Positions 13,101 through 24,200 of a DNA stretch of 64,000 bases are shown one piece after another (position 1 is the stretch's first letter; the number at the start of each line of letters is the position of its first letter). The notes under the pieces were generated by a model that worked only from the letters and a program-made list of their open reading frames with translations, made no database searches and had not been told where the DNA came from. The position numbers were made by a program, and so were the translations under genes. This stretch comes from Lepidonotus clava (taxonomy: Eukaryota; Annelida; Polychaeta; Phyllodocida; Polynoidae): contig OW387145.1 of the NCBI GenBank assembly GCA_936440205.1, positions 15,375,396 through 15,439,395 of the forward strand. Direction: 5' to 3'.

Positions 13101-16100
13101 AAACAAGTGGGGAGGTTCTGAGAGGGGCCAGATAAAGATAGTGACCGGTCCTTATATCAGTTATGCAGGGTTGTTTCTGGAATTATATCACAAGTCCCTC
13201 CCGTCTCGAATTCGAGGTGGTATTTTTCCCTTAATGTGTGGTCCTCTATATATGGAAAATGTAGTAAACACCGGGTAATGGTTCTTTCCTGATAAACCCA
13301 GTGCGGCATTATTGATAGTAAAGGGCTTCCTCTGGCTTAGAAATATTCCCGAATAGGTAGGCAGACCCTCTGTTCCGAACACTAGTGTTGTAGCACTGTG
13401 CTACATTCAACCCCGAGATCGGCCGCCGGGAGAGTGCTTAGGTTGTTGTGATGGTCGTGTGAGTGGGCGACGTTTAAAGGTGAATTGAATCAGGACTGAA
13501 TGGGATGTGACGATAACAAGGACTTTTATTCACCTCTCCAGGGGAGGTGTAGGAAATAATATACAAAGGATAATAGTATCAATGATAAAAAAGAAGGGAT
13601 TACACGAATAAGATTCCATGAAAGGATGGTCACTGTTGCACTGATGTATATATGAATCATGGATGTCTACGGATACGAATGGTTGTTATTGAACCTGTAG
13701 TTCCCCAAGCTTACCCCACAGATGTTCGTAACTTATTGATGTTACCGACTGTTTTTTTAACGTCCTAAAACAATTTGAACGTCAAGTCATTGATAAGTTA
13801 ATTCATCGGACAACTCCCTGTTGCCTGTGATGATTCATAAGCTGCGCTGTTTAGGAAGCCATCCTTGTGTGCTTGCAGAGTGCTGGACACAGAGCGGGCC
13901 CACTCCCAGCGGTACGACGACTCGGACCTCTACAAGCCCCACACAAGTTACCGCACCCGGCGACGGGGCACCTCCCCGGTCAGGGGCAAAGACCCGGCCA
14001 ACCCGGCCACGTCCTGGGGCCCGTCGACCAGCCCCCCTCGGGGCGGGGTGGGCTACAGCGGGCGGCGGGGGGCCGGACGGGCCTCCAGTCCCTCCCCCTC
14101 CGGCAGGGTGCGCCCTCCCAGCCCTCCACCGGCCGTCCGCACACGCCCACCCAGTCCGCCTAGTGCTGAGGACCTCCGACCTGCGGGCACGTGGAAGAGG
14201 TGAGATGCTTTCTCGAAAATAGTACAGCTTTGTTCATATATATCAGGTTTTAGATATATGTATAGTGCTTATGTACATTTCAAAAACGGTATGGTACAGA
14301 CCGCATCAACCTTTAGAGGCAGACATCGCAGGTGCTCCAGATAGAAGTTAAATGATATTCCTACTGGAGACATGTAAAGCTGACACTGCGGAAGGTGTAA
14401 AAGAATTGTTCAAATACGAAGTAGGTAATTAACTTATAATGCATATTGAAACAAAGGTTTCAAATTAACATTGATACACATTGACTTATCAAGGGGCTAT
14501 CGGACTCGAACAGATGGAAGCCAATCAAAGGTCACTCAGTGTATACATAAAGAATTAGGAAAAAGAAGGATGTCACTTAGGTCGTGAGCTTTTTTTTTTT
14601 TTTTTTTTTTTTTTAAACGCTTTATTTTTCAGCTGGTTACATTCTCAGACTAGTAGTCAATTTTCTTAAATCAATATCAATAATTAACGAAGATAATTCT
14701 GTTCCTCCTCTTCAGGCATGGCAGTCAGGAGTCCTACAAAGGTGGTCGACTGGCCCCATTCCAGCCCTCCCCGGAGCGGCCCGGTAAGGTCCCCGTCTCC
14801 CCGGAGCCGCGGTCTAGCCTCTATCCCCCTCTCCGCGTGTCCCCGGACCGGGCTTCGTCTAAGTTCCACGTGCGGGGCTCACCGGGCGTAAAGCCGCCGC
14901 ACGCCTCCCCCGACCAGGGCGCCACCCTATCCGGCAGTGACGACGGCAGGCCCAGGGTGCCCATTTCCAAGATCAGCTTTGGACAGGCAGCCAAGGCGTC
15001 TCAGCGTATCAACAGGGTGGAGAACATTGACTTTGGAGAGGCAGCCCGGCGGGTCGCACATGGTCACCTGTCACCCGTGGTCGGCAAAACCAACAGGAAT
15101 CTCCTCATGGGCCCAGCACATGCTCCACCACCCGTTCAGCGTCGGGAGCGGGAGAGGTGCGTATTTAGAGCATTTTCTATCACTTTGCAACGAGACCTTT
15201 CGCAGGCAAGCGAGATGAGAAGAGACTGCTATCTAGGGTGCTAACTGTATACCGGCATTGTAAGGTTACTACGTGCTGCAGTTGTCGGTGGTGGGGCCCC
15301 GACTGCCTGATCGTAGCAGGTTCATTTTGTGTTCGATGCACATCGATCACAAAACAACCTCCTCAATATTTCGATTAATACTAAATTGGGTCGTAACCTA
15401 TGGCCAGGGACGGCCATAGATCTCTCCAATGGAAACCCAGTGGGAGTAATTTTCCTTGCTTTCCTTGCCAATGACCCAGCTAGCTTTTCTGCTTTATTTT
15501 AATTTTTTACTGACATACTAGTCTAAAGGATTATCCTTTTTCGGTGTTCCCGAAATGTGTGCACTCTCATTAAGGACTGCCTTTGAGATTACGTATACTA
15601 ACCATATTGTCTAGAGACCTTATATAGAAACATATCACATATAAAAACTCAAGCTATGAATTAAACTATTTTTTAATATTTATATTTTCATCAAGCAGAC
15701 GACTTTTTAACGAAACATGCCGAGATCGTTCAATAGTCAATCACTCATTGCCGTCAAATTTCGTCCATTTTAATTTTGAACTTTTGTCTTCCAGACCGTT
15801 CACCAGAGGTGGAAAGTCCCCACGCGGTGAGTTCTTCCGTGGCAGTTACCAAAGAGAACGTTTCCCGCGCGGAGGACACCCTGGCCAAGCCAGTTCGAGC
15901 CTAGGAGGACCTGCAGCCTTCGGAGGGATGGAGCGTGGTGAGGGCAGACACCCCCGAGCAGACCGGGAGATGGGCACCGAGCGCGAGGGGTGGACCGAGC
16001 GGGCTGAGTACCACGGGCGGCGCAATAGGGACTCTTCACAAGAAGAAGACGACTGGGAGAATGTCTCCCGACCTCGGTCCCTGCAGGAGGAGAAGGAGGA

Positions 16101-17334
16101 ATGGGAGCCCATCTCGGACGAGGAGGACTCCCTGGCTGACAACCTCCCTAGTAGACGAGACCCAAGAGAAGGGGACCCACGAGGCCAGTCCCGAGACAGG
16201 AGTCGGGAAAGGAGCAGGGGGAGGAGTCAGGAGAGCAACAAGGACCGGTCATGTGAGAGCTCAGATGATGTGGCCGAACAATATCGGGAGAGCTCACAGG
16301 ACCGCGTCTCAGAGAGATCTCAGGATCAGACACGGCGTCGGCCCCACACAGGGCCCCGCTATACAGAGAAACAGTCCGACTTAGAGGAAGGCGAGGAGCT
16401 TGACGATTCAGACTACTTCCATGAGGAGCCCGCGGAACATTTACCGCCAGAGCCTCCAGCGGAAGGGCAGCCCTCAAGGAAGAGGCGTAGGTCAAGGTCC
16501 TGTTCTTCAGGCGAAGTCAAAGACGATGAGGATGACGTAAGAACTGAGTTACCCAGAGCGGGAATGTCCCCGACGGCCAGACAAGAAAAACTTCCCGAGA
16601 TGCCAAGACCTGGACTCTCCCCATCTGAAAGGGATACTGACTCTCCATCAAGGTTGATGTCAAGGTCACCTGCTCGATCTATGCCAAGGTCACCTTCAAG
16701 GTCAGGACCGAGGTCACCCACCAGATCAGTTCCCAGATCACCCACAAGATCAATTCCCAGATCACCAACAAGGTCAATTCCCAGGTCACCCACGAGGTCA
16801 ATGCCAAGGTCACCAACAAGGTCAATACCAAGGTCAGGGCCAAGGTCTCCTCCTGAGCCTGCCAGGTCCTTTGGAGGTCCCGCCACCCCACCAGGCGCAG
16901 AGGAGGGCGGGCTTCTGTCCCCACGGGGCGAATGTGCCTCATCCCCTGAGAGTGGTGAAGTGGGCGACTTCGACCCTCCTCCACCAAGTCCAGACTGGTC
17001 CGGCAAACCTAGGACACCACCCAGCTCTCAGGAGCTTGACGAACCTGCGCCGCGCCGACGGGGGAAGGAGGGCAGGTCTCCCTCTCCCCCGGGGCCCTCC
17101 AGGGTCCGACGACCGCCCTCCCCTCCGTCTGACCGAAGCCCACGACATCGGGCCTCCAGGGACGTGGGGGACCGGTCATACCGCTACGGCACGGAGATCC
17201 CACCCCTCATGTCCCGGCCAGGCCCCCCTGTTGCCATGGCCTCTCGGCACGCTGCTGCCGTGCCCACCACACGCTCCAGCCGACGTCGAAGTGAAGAAGA
17301 GTCCTTGCCAATAGCAAAAAGACTGAGGCGCTAA
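4159..17334 (+). CDS. BOD1L1: BOD1L1-like protein (biorientation of chromosomes in cell division 1-like 1), complete, 14 coding exons
   Basis: Exons: 4159-4287, 6603-6727, 7502-7743, 8016-9488, 9778-9899, 10304-10412, 10551-10649, 10719-10864, 11110-11205, 11784-12154, 12567-12737, 13879-14199, 14716-15156, 15795-17334. They total 5385 bases (1794 residues) with every junction in phase. The first three exons encode the conserved BOD1/Shg1 domain (about residues 10-125), with LKKQGLFDKFRKDCLADVDT, then PAYQNLCRRVDAFVKNFL, then VNHIVSQVVNPKIQKVF. In vertebrates BOD1 inhibits PP2A-B56 at kinetochores and BOD1L1 works with SETD1A to protect stalled replication forks. Exon 4 gives a Met/Pro/Gly-rich stretch and a long Arg/Asp/Lys/Glu repeat. 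Exons 5-9 give a charged coiled-coil-like segment (YNYSDSEDEETREERKARI). The C-terminus is Ser/Pro/Arg-rich with about seven RSPTRSIPR-type repeats. Human BOD1L1 is much longer (about 3050 residues), so the disordered middle differs. Confidence 0.9.
4420..5516. mobile_element. piggyBac-like non-autonomous element in BOD1L1 intron 1
   Basis: The left end TTAACCCTTTGCTGTTCC (from 4420) is exactly inverted at the right end GGAACAGCAAAGGGTTAA (to 5516). TTAA target duplication followed by CCCTTT is the pattern of piggyBac elements. The 1.1 kb interior is AT-rich with no transposase frame. An additional AAGGGTTAA word near 4877-4885 could be an inner end, so this may be two adjacent or nested copies. 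Confidence 0.7.
6172..6464. mobile_element. MITE-like element with TGTGTTCAGGTA termini
   Basis: TGTGTTCAGGTAACCCGACC at the left is mirrored by GCTACCTGAACACA at the right. The interior has repeated CCTACCCTAATTTTTT-type words in both orientations and no coding frame. Related ends occur at about 28013-28344 and near 27850-27892, so this is a family with at least three copies in the window. It lies in BOD1L1 intron 1, upstream of exon 2. Confidence 0.6.
6899..7135. mobile_element. PIF/Harbinger-like MITE, 237 bp, in BOD1L1 intron 2
   Basis: The left arm begins GGCTGTCCTAAAAAAAG and goes on TCTGTTTCCGGT; the right arm is the inverted GGCCGTCCTAAAAAAAAAA then TCTGTTTCCGGT. The arms match over about 32 bases and more weakly for 30 more. 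TTA occurs directly on both sides (6896-6898 and 7136-7138), the 3-bp target preference of PIF/Harbinger elements. No coding frame is present. Confidence 0.75.
7188..7320 (+). repeat. tRNA-derived SINE-like sequence
   Basis: CAGTATAGTGGGTAACCTC (7198-7216) resembles a polymerase III A box with the following D-arm, and GATCGAGCCCCGA (about 7243-7255) resembles a B box. The spacing is close to that of a tRNA gene, but no full cloverleaf forms. A tRNA-like head of a SINE is the simplest reading. It lies in BOD1L1 intron 2, directly after the Harbinger-like MITE. Confidence 0.45.
14590..14680 (-). mobile_element. LINE 3'-end remnant with poly(A) tail (reads minus)
   Basis: A run of 25 T (14590-14614) is followed by sequence containing TTTATTTTTCAGCTGGTTACATTC. 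The 3' end of the LINE at 33629-35660 also ends in a T run followed by a related ACTGGTTACATTCGAGG segment. This suggests a very short 5'-truncated copy of the same or a related family, about 35 bases before BOD1L1 exon 13. Confidence 0.45.
16651..16860 (+). repeat. 27-bp coding minisatellite in BOD1L1 last exon
   Basis: About seven tandem 27-base units encode the nonapeptide RSP(T/S)RS(I/M/V)PR. The third codon positions vary while the amino acids are kept, so the repeat is not freshly expanded. Ser-Pro and Arg-Ser pairs resemble SR-type phosphorylation substrates. Confidence 0.85.
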
Positions 17335-17779
17335 GCCATGTATGAAATAGTGAATCACAGATCAGAGAACCGTTAGATTCACTGATGGAAATATATTATC
17401 ATGTCAAAGTTTTCTTTATTAAAGTCTAATCTACGGAGCATGAGATCTGCGTAAAAGTTACACTGCCAGAAATGCAAGTTTACTTGCTAGATTACAGACA
17501 TCTACAATCTAGAACCTTAACTATGAAGCACATTAGAGTGCAAAAACATTGAAATGGCTTGAGTATTTTTTAGGGAAAGCACACATAGGGAAATACTTGA
17601 GAAAATCTATGTACAAACTTGTACACCTGATGTATATAATGAAAAAGTAGAAGAACTGAACGGCTGAAAGTAACTTCGTGTATATGATTGATCGACTGAT
17701 GAGGTTCTTTGTCGTACTACTATATGTATAGAAAATGCATCATGTACAGCAGTACTACGTGTATTGAAAAAAACGTAGC

Positions 17780-17785
17780 AATAAA
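17780..17785 (+). terminator. BOD1L1 polyadenylation signal
   Basis: AATAAA 446 bases after the BOD1L1 stop codon. An earlier ATTAAA at about 17418 is an alternative. The choice of the main site is inferred. Confidence 0.6.
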
Positions 17786-17803
17786 ATGTTGCAAAAACAA
17801 TAG

Positions 17804-17809
17804 TTTATT
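17804..17809 (-). terminator. IDUA polyadenylation signal
   Basis: AATAAA on the minus strand (TTTATT on plus), 457 bases after the IDUA stop codon. It is the first canonical signal downstream of that stop that I see, and lies 18 bases from the plus-strand BOD1L1 signal. Confidence 0.55.
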
Positions 17810-18265
17810 CCTGACATTAAGTCCTATAATACAAAATAGCATTTTTTTGTAGCAACTAAGAAGCTTCTCGCTTCAGTATCAAACTGGTAACCTATGATCT
17901 ATCTCTAGCACCACATTCTTCGAAACGCATGTATTTCTGGCTTCAGGCCGCAAGGACCTACTGTTATGTAGTGAAATCTTGGCAGAACAGGTGCCAGTAA
18001 TTTTGTTGTAAAAATAAATTGAGGCACGTATTTTGTTAGATCAAAACATAATGTACAAAATATCTAGGATGTGATACAGAGATGACAAGCTATAGACCTA
18101 TTGAGGGACCCATTTCTCAGACCTGACGAAATACAGCCTGCAACCAATAACTGGCCATTCTGGAGCCTGTGAATTTAACAGCTGTCCAAATTCGGTCTTC
18201 GGCCAACTCAAACTCGCGGGGTTACATCGAACCTTAGAGGTTATCAGTAGGGCAGTCTCTGGGTA

Positions 18266-21200
18266 TCATTTGAGTTGCTTTGAAGTAGACAGGGGTCCTT
18301 TTCTGCCCCAAAGGTCCACGGCTCTAACACGGTAGAAACCCTTTGTACCGCGGGGATAACCTGGAAAAGGATAACATGTTTTTAGGCATTTTAGGTGTAT
18401 CACGAATCTCATGAAATTCTTAAGCCCAATACCCACTACCGGTAGGCGACTTGACCTTTGATGGGGGACTGGGACTCGTGTGGGAGAATTGCCCATAAAG
18501 TCGCTGGCTGACTAGATTATATTCTTCCAAATATGTAGAGGTTCATGCTCTATGCAGGGATGCCATTTTTCCTGCTTTTTCCGGATTTCCGGATTTTTGT
18601 GTTTATAATAATTTCTACATAAGTCAAGAGTTTTAAGAAAGAAACTTTTCATTTGTATTCAGACATCAGATTCTTTTTGAGGCCAGAAGGAACAAAATGT
18701 ATGATTCTGCCTTATATGTTTCCTGCCTAAAATCTAGAAAGTTTTCCTGCCTAAAATCCGGAAGGTGTTACACGAATTTCCGGATTTTTCAAGATCATAG
18801 AATGGCATCTCTATCTATGTAAGACTTGATAGGATGCACTCCCACAAAATTCCATTTATTTTCAAAAAGCTTAAACATACAGTGATCCAAATTGTTCAGA
18901 AGAAACGTCCAAACGTGTTCATGTGGCTTACCGGAAAGCACGTCCTGGTCCACAACAAAGTAGTTAAATATGGAGTCTCGTGAGTTTATACGTTTAAAGG
19001 TGTGTCTTTGACCAGAGGGTGAGTGTAGGACAGTGTACGTCAACAGGCATCTAGAAATAGCATTATCGAAATAAATCTAAACGTAAAGTTGGAGGATATA
19101 TATGTATGTAGGATAAGTTGGGTTAACATGGAATTTCACGAACAATCTGGTATCAGGATAACGACCCTTTCTTTATAATGCAAAGAAACCAATCTCATAC
19201 TAACCTGGTGGTGATGGAGGAATCGTCCCAGGTGATCAAGGCCTGTCCAGAGTTGATTTTATGGACTTGAACACCTAAGACCTGCAAGAAGTAAAAAACA
19301 TTAGGGTCATAAAGGTCATTCCATAGTCAAAGGGGCTCAGGGTCGGTATGATTTTGCGGGAAAAAAAAAACTTCAAATGAGGTAGACTAAATAATCTGCA
19401 GACCTAGATTGCATTCTACATTACTATCTATTTTGCGTGGCTTACTCTTTGTGGAGGTTTCCCTGGCTTGGCACAGATTTGAACCAAGCTGACCGCAGGC
19501 TGGGGAAGAACCAGGGAGAGCGGCTGGTGAACACGGAACGGTGCAGGACCGACAACCCGAGAGATTCCCTGAAATGAACATTTAGAGTTGTTTAAACAAA
19601 ACTATACATCTTGTCTATTATATTGTTTTTTAATTATTTACTTTTTATATTTCTTAGACAATGGTTTATTACACGTTAGTTGAATATCCGTCTAAGAAAA
19701 AAATTCGTTCATACTTTACGTCTCGTACATGCATGTCTTAGCCTCAAACATCAAATTTGACCCTCAACCAAAGTAAGTCAAATGAATTGATAAACTGTTT
19801 ATCAGATGTAGGAGATTAACCTGTCCTAGGTATAGCTCCGTTAGGTTTGAAGCTGTTCACCAGTTTCTTTTCTTTTTGTCGGCCTTATTGGTACTGCAGT
19901 ATCCAATATTCTTCTTTTAACAGCAGGTATAGTTTACTTACCTCCTCTTTGCGCATACTCGCTAGCTGCAGCAGGCTTGGGGTGGGAGGCCGCCCTTGTC
20001 GTACCCATGCACTGTATGGATTTCCTTGGTGACTGTCTATTGTGTTCACCACCATTAGGGTGTCAACTACAAAGGGAATGGTTATCAGGGGAGTATAAGG
20101 TGACTTGTCAGACCCATGAGGATTCGGATTAAGTCAGTCATAGAAACCAGAACTTCTCTTTTTATGACCAGAACTAGTTTGTAAAATCACTCTAAGGTAT
20201 TACTATTTTTTCACAAATTGAAATTAAAAAAGACTTTGGAATAATAAAACGAATTTTTAAACTAGTCAGCAGTGGATCAGATATGAATTGATATCCCTGC
20301 ATAACTATAATCTTTAGATGAGAAAAGTATGAATAAACAAGAACCCGCAAGGCCAAATATTAGGTCGTTCTGTTTGAGATGCGCAAGGCAAGAGGCAGTT
20401 ACGTCCGCATTTGTATATTAGCGCCTTGACGGTAGTTTATAAAGTTATATTTTAGGCAAACCTTCAGGTTGTGGTCCCGTGAAGGTAAGTGTGACTCGAG
20501 CCTCTAGTGAGGAGTTGCCGGTGTCGTTACTGTTGTACAGTATGATGCTCCACTCGTTGCTTAAAAATCAATGTTTCTTTGTAATAATTTAGAAAAATAT
20601 GAGTAAGTCAATATAAAGACAAATATCCCGAATAAAACTACAAAATATATAATGACTCAATATTGAATTAATATTTTCTTTTTACATCTAAACATACATG
20701 AACCTAAGAAGATTGGCACGTCTGCATTATTAATCCCCTCTTCGTAACAAAGGGAATATAATTACAAGGTGCCAATGCTTTTTCCGAAATCTTTTTAAGA
20801 CGTATTTTAGACCAAGATTTGGAAAAGTTTAGACTTCTCAGACACTTGATAAAATATAGGCCTACTGCAGACCTATGGTTAGAAGTACATAACCTAGGTT
20901 GTGAGCAACATTTAGAATCTTGCATCAATGTATAAGTATTTTTAAATTAGGTTCAATCTAAGACATGTTATTGTGTGATATTGCTAAGTGGACTAGAATT
21001 TTATCAACAACGTAGCATATGATACCTCTGATGGGGGTCTCTGTTGTCTCTAGTGTTACGAGTAGCTAACACTCCAATCCCGCTTCTACCCACCTTATCT
21101 GTAAAGACATTTCAGAATCGTTAATTCAAGTATTCTAAGCTTTTCTGTAATCCTAATCTTTATCAAATTTAATATTTTACTACTTCTATGCTGCCTTCTG

Positions 21201-24200
21201 GAAAGGGGATAGATGTTTACGTGGAGCTCCTATAACCTTGTTGTTATCTGTTATAACCTCGATACTATGGCATACACAACATGGAATAGATAGTACAGTA
21301 TTACATAACACAACACTGAGAGATTCTGTAAGATAAATGATCATACTATTAGTTAATATAGTCCTCATGATAAGAGTCACTCCATAAACGAACGATTTAG
21401 GTCGAGTCTGGGAAAGATAATCACCCGTGGTTAGGCATCATTAATTTTGTCAAAAAGATAACGCATGTCACTGCAGATTGATATAGCCTAGTGCAAAAAA
21501 ATTAGAGTCGGTCCAGATACCTGAACACAACAATATTCTGCTTTGGCCTAATAGAGTGCTCCTACCTGTAGCCTCTACCTGAAGCTGAAGTGTACCCATC
21601 ATCGCTAATAGTGCCATCACAGAGTAGGCCGGCTTAGCCACCATCTGCACTTGGTTCGTCCCGGTGTTGTTAATTTGAAACCTGGCTAGCAGTGAACGCT
21701 GGGAGAACACGTTCGGCTGGTAACTAAGGAAACCATTGTCGTTACTTAGCAGGCCGAAGTTCACCGACGACCGACGCTCAAACCACTTTTTATGATGCTC
21801 GACAATAACCTGAAAATCTATTTGTTTGATTAACGGAGGGAAATGTACATTTATCTAAAGCAAACACATGTAGGTGGATAAACACGATATATTCGCTAGG
21901 CATTTACAGTGGAATTAGACATTTTCAATCACGTAATATCATCTCTTATACCCGGTAGTTACATACTTCTAGAACTTATTTTCGAACTATGTGTAAATGA
22001 AGTTTCGATATAATTTTATAATACCTTGGTCACCAAGGCAGCGTACGTGACGTCAGCCCGCCACCACTTCGGCCTACTCCATCCAACCAAGGGGTCGCCT
22101 TCACTTTAAATGAAAAAGTTGTGTACTAATTTGATTGTTACCTTTGTTACTCTTTTTTTTTCTCTCAAAAAATGACTACACTGGGCACAACCGGCTCTAT
22201 GGTCAACCGGTTTTACTGGTTGACTTAGCAATGGGTACTTATTACAACAAGTATTTGAAGTTGTTATTATATTTTCTAGTTTAATCATACAAACAACTAG
22301 ATATAATGTTCTTACAGGAAAATACGCTAATTCTGATCATTTCAAGTACGTACAAGTAAAAGAAGTATAGTCGTCATGATCCATTACAAGTATGGGTTAT
22401 TCATTATTGGCTTATAGCTACAAAAAGACATCCCTGTGCACAAAACATCCTTACTCGTTGAAGATGGGGACGTATGAGAGGTTGGGGAAGTGAAAGTGAA
22501 TGTCAGATATTGTCTTCTCCTCCCTGCTGAGAATCCACTCAGTGTTGTTGGGGTCCTCGCCCTACAAAAGATATGTAAGTGCTGCAGTTAATTCTGAAAT
22601 TCTAAATATCACTCCAGTGTCATAAAGATGAGTTAGGTATACAACTCTCATATGGCATTCATAATTACGAGACTTATTAAAAGACAGGAATAGATCTAAT
22701 ATCTGCTACAAACATAATTTTCCAAACAATTGGGACTTTAGACAGTAGTGCGCCTACAGTCTCCAAAGCCTTGAAAAAGAAATTGCAAACATTGCAAAAT
22801 GAAGCCTTAAAATGTGCATTAGGGAAAGAAAAGACATATAGTTCTGTGAGACTTCATGAGGAAGCTAAAATACTCAAATCATCTGAGAGAAGGCAGCAAC
22901 ATATACTTCTTCACATGTGCCAGGTGTCACAGTTTGGTAACTTCAACCTCTGGAAAAAAAGACATCCAACCAACATCAGAACTAGATCTAGCAAAAAGAA
23001 ACTACTGGTCATCAAACGGCCAAAGGTGGAGAGATTTAGGAAGAGCCTATCATACCAGGGTCCAAAGTTATGGAATGCCCTCCCAGAAAATATACAAAAG
23101 ATCCCAGACTATCATACTTTTAAGACCCAACTAGCAAAGCGCAAGCCTATCAAAACAAAAACAAACACAACAAACCCAAAACACCCTCTCAAAAAACAAA
23201 AACAAAAACCAATAATAAACAAAAGCCAAAGGCCTAAATTTTAATAAATCCAGCCCTATCCACCCATCATAGTTTAACCCAAACTACCTGCCCTTCATTA
23301 TGTCACAGCCTTTCCCCAGACTCGATTACTCATACTCCATCTCATCCCATCTCATACTTCTTCACCTTTTTATTCCTTGTACATACTTCCTTGTTAATGC
23401 CAATTAACTTACCTCAGGGTTAAAATCAAAGTCTGTCTATCAAAAACAAACATTGTAGATTTGTTGTATTTACGTTTTATTGTTAATTTAGTTTTAAATT
23501 ACCATACAAACATGTAAGGCCTGAGACTGGCAATCACTGGAAGACCGGCTAGTATCAAACTGCAGAAGTGTTGTATGTGCTTTTGAAAAATAAACCAAAA
23601 AAAAAAAAAAAAAAAAAAATTCTATGAACCGGCCCTATCATAATTTACCCCCCACCTCCCTCCTACACCCAAGATTCCAATTATTTGAAGTTGCCCGTGT
23701 AAGAAGGTAGAATGCTAATTTAGTGCGTTCCTTTTTGTGTACGGATGTAGCGTACCTTTTTGTGTATTGATATGAAGTCTGGTTTATACGGTCTCTTCCC
23801 TGTGAAGAAGTCTCGCCCGTTGTGGATGTGGTCCAGCAGGGCCCAGCAGTAGTGGTTCTTCCTATAGGCCTTGCACTCTCCCCCTGGACCACCTAGCCTC
23901 AGGCCGGCACCCGCCCTTCTTAGGCCTGCCGCACATGCATCGTAGTAATTCAGAAATCCTAGAAATAATCAGAGAAAATTGCCAAAGGATATCCTGCGCG
24001 TTTGACTGTCTCCGCCTAAACAAGAGAATATACATGATATTGCACCCGTTTAATTTCTTTATTCTAGATCTATGGAATCACTTCTCATGACCCCAGAGTG
24101 ACAAATATAATTTGCAATAAAATCAGTATCATTACATTAACTGGTTATCTATTTCCATTTTTTTGATTTTTTTTTGTTTTATGGTGTTGAGTGTGACATA

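Larger units (their letters stand above)
17335..18265. other. Shared 3' flank of BOD1L1 and IDUA
   Basis: This holds the 3' UTR of BOD1L1 on the plus strand and the 3' UTR of IDUA on the minus strand. No other coding frame is supported. The poly(A) signals are listed separately. Confidence 0.7.

Noticed and set aside
16413-17006. Long minus-strand frame with LGIDLVGD repeats
   Set aside because: It is the antisense of the BOD1L1 RSPTRSIPR repeat; the plus-strand exon is supported by splicing phase and family likeness.
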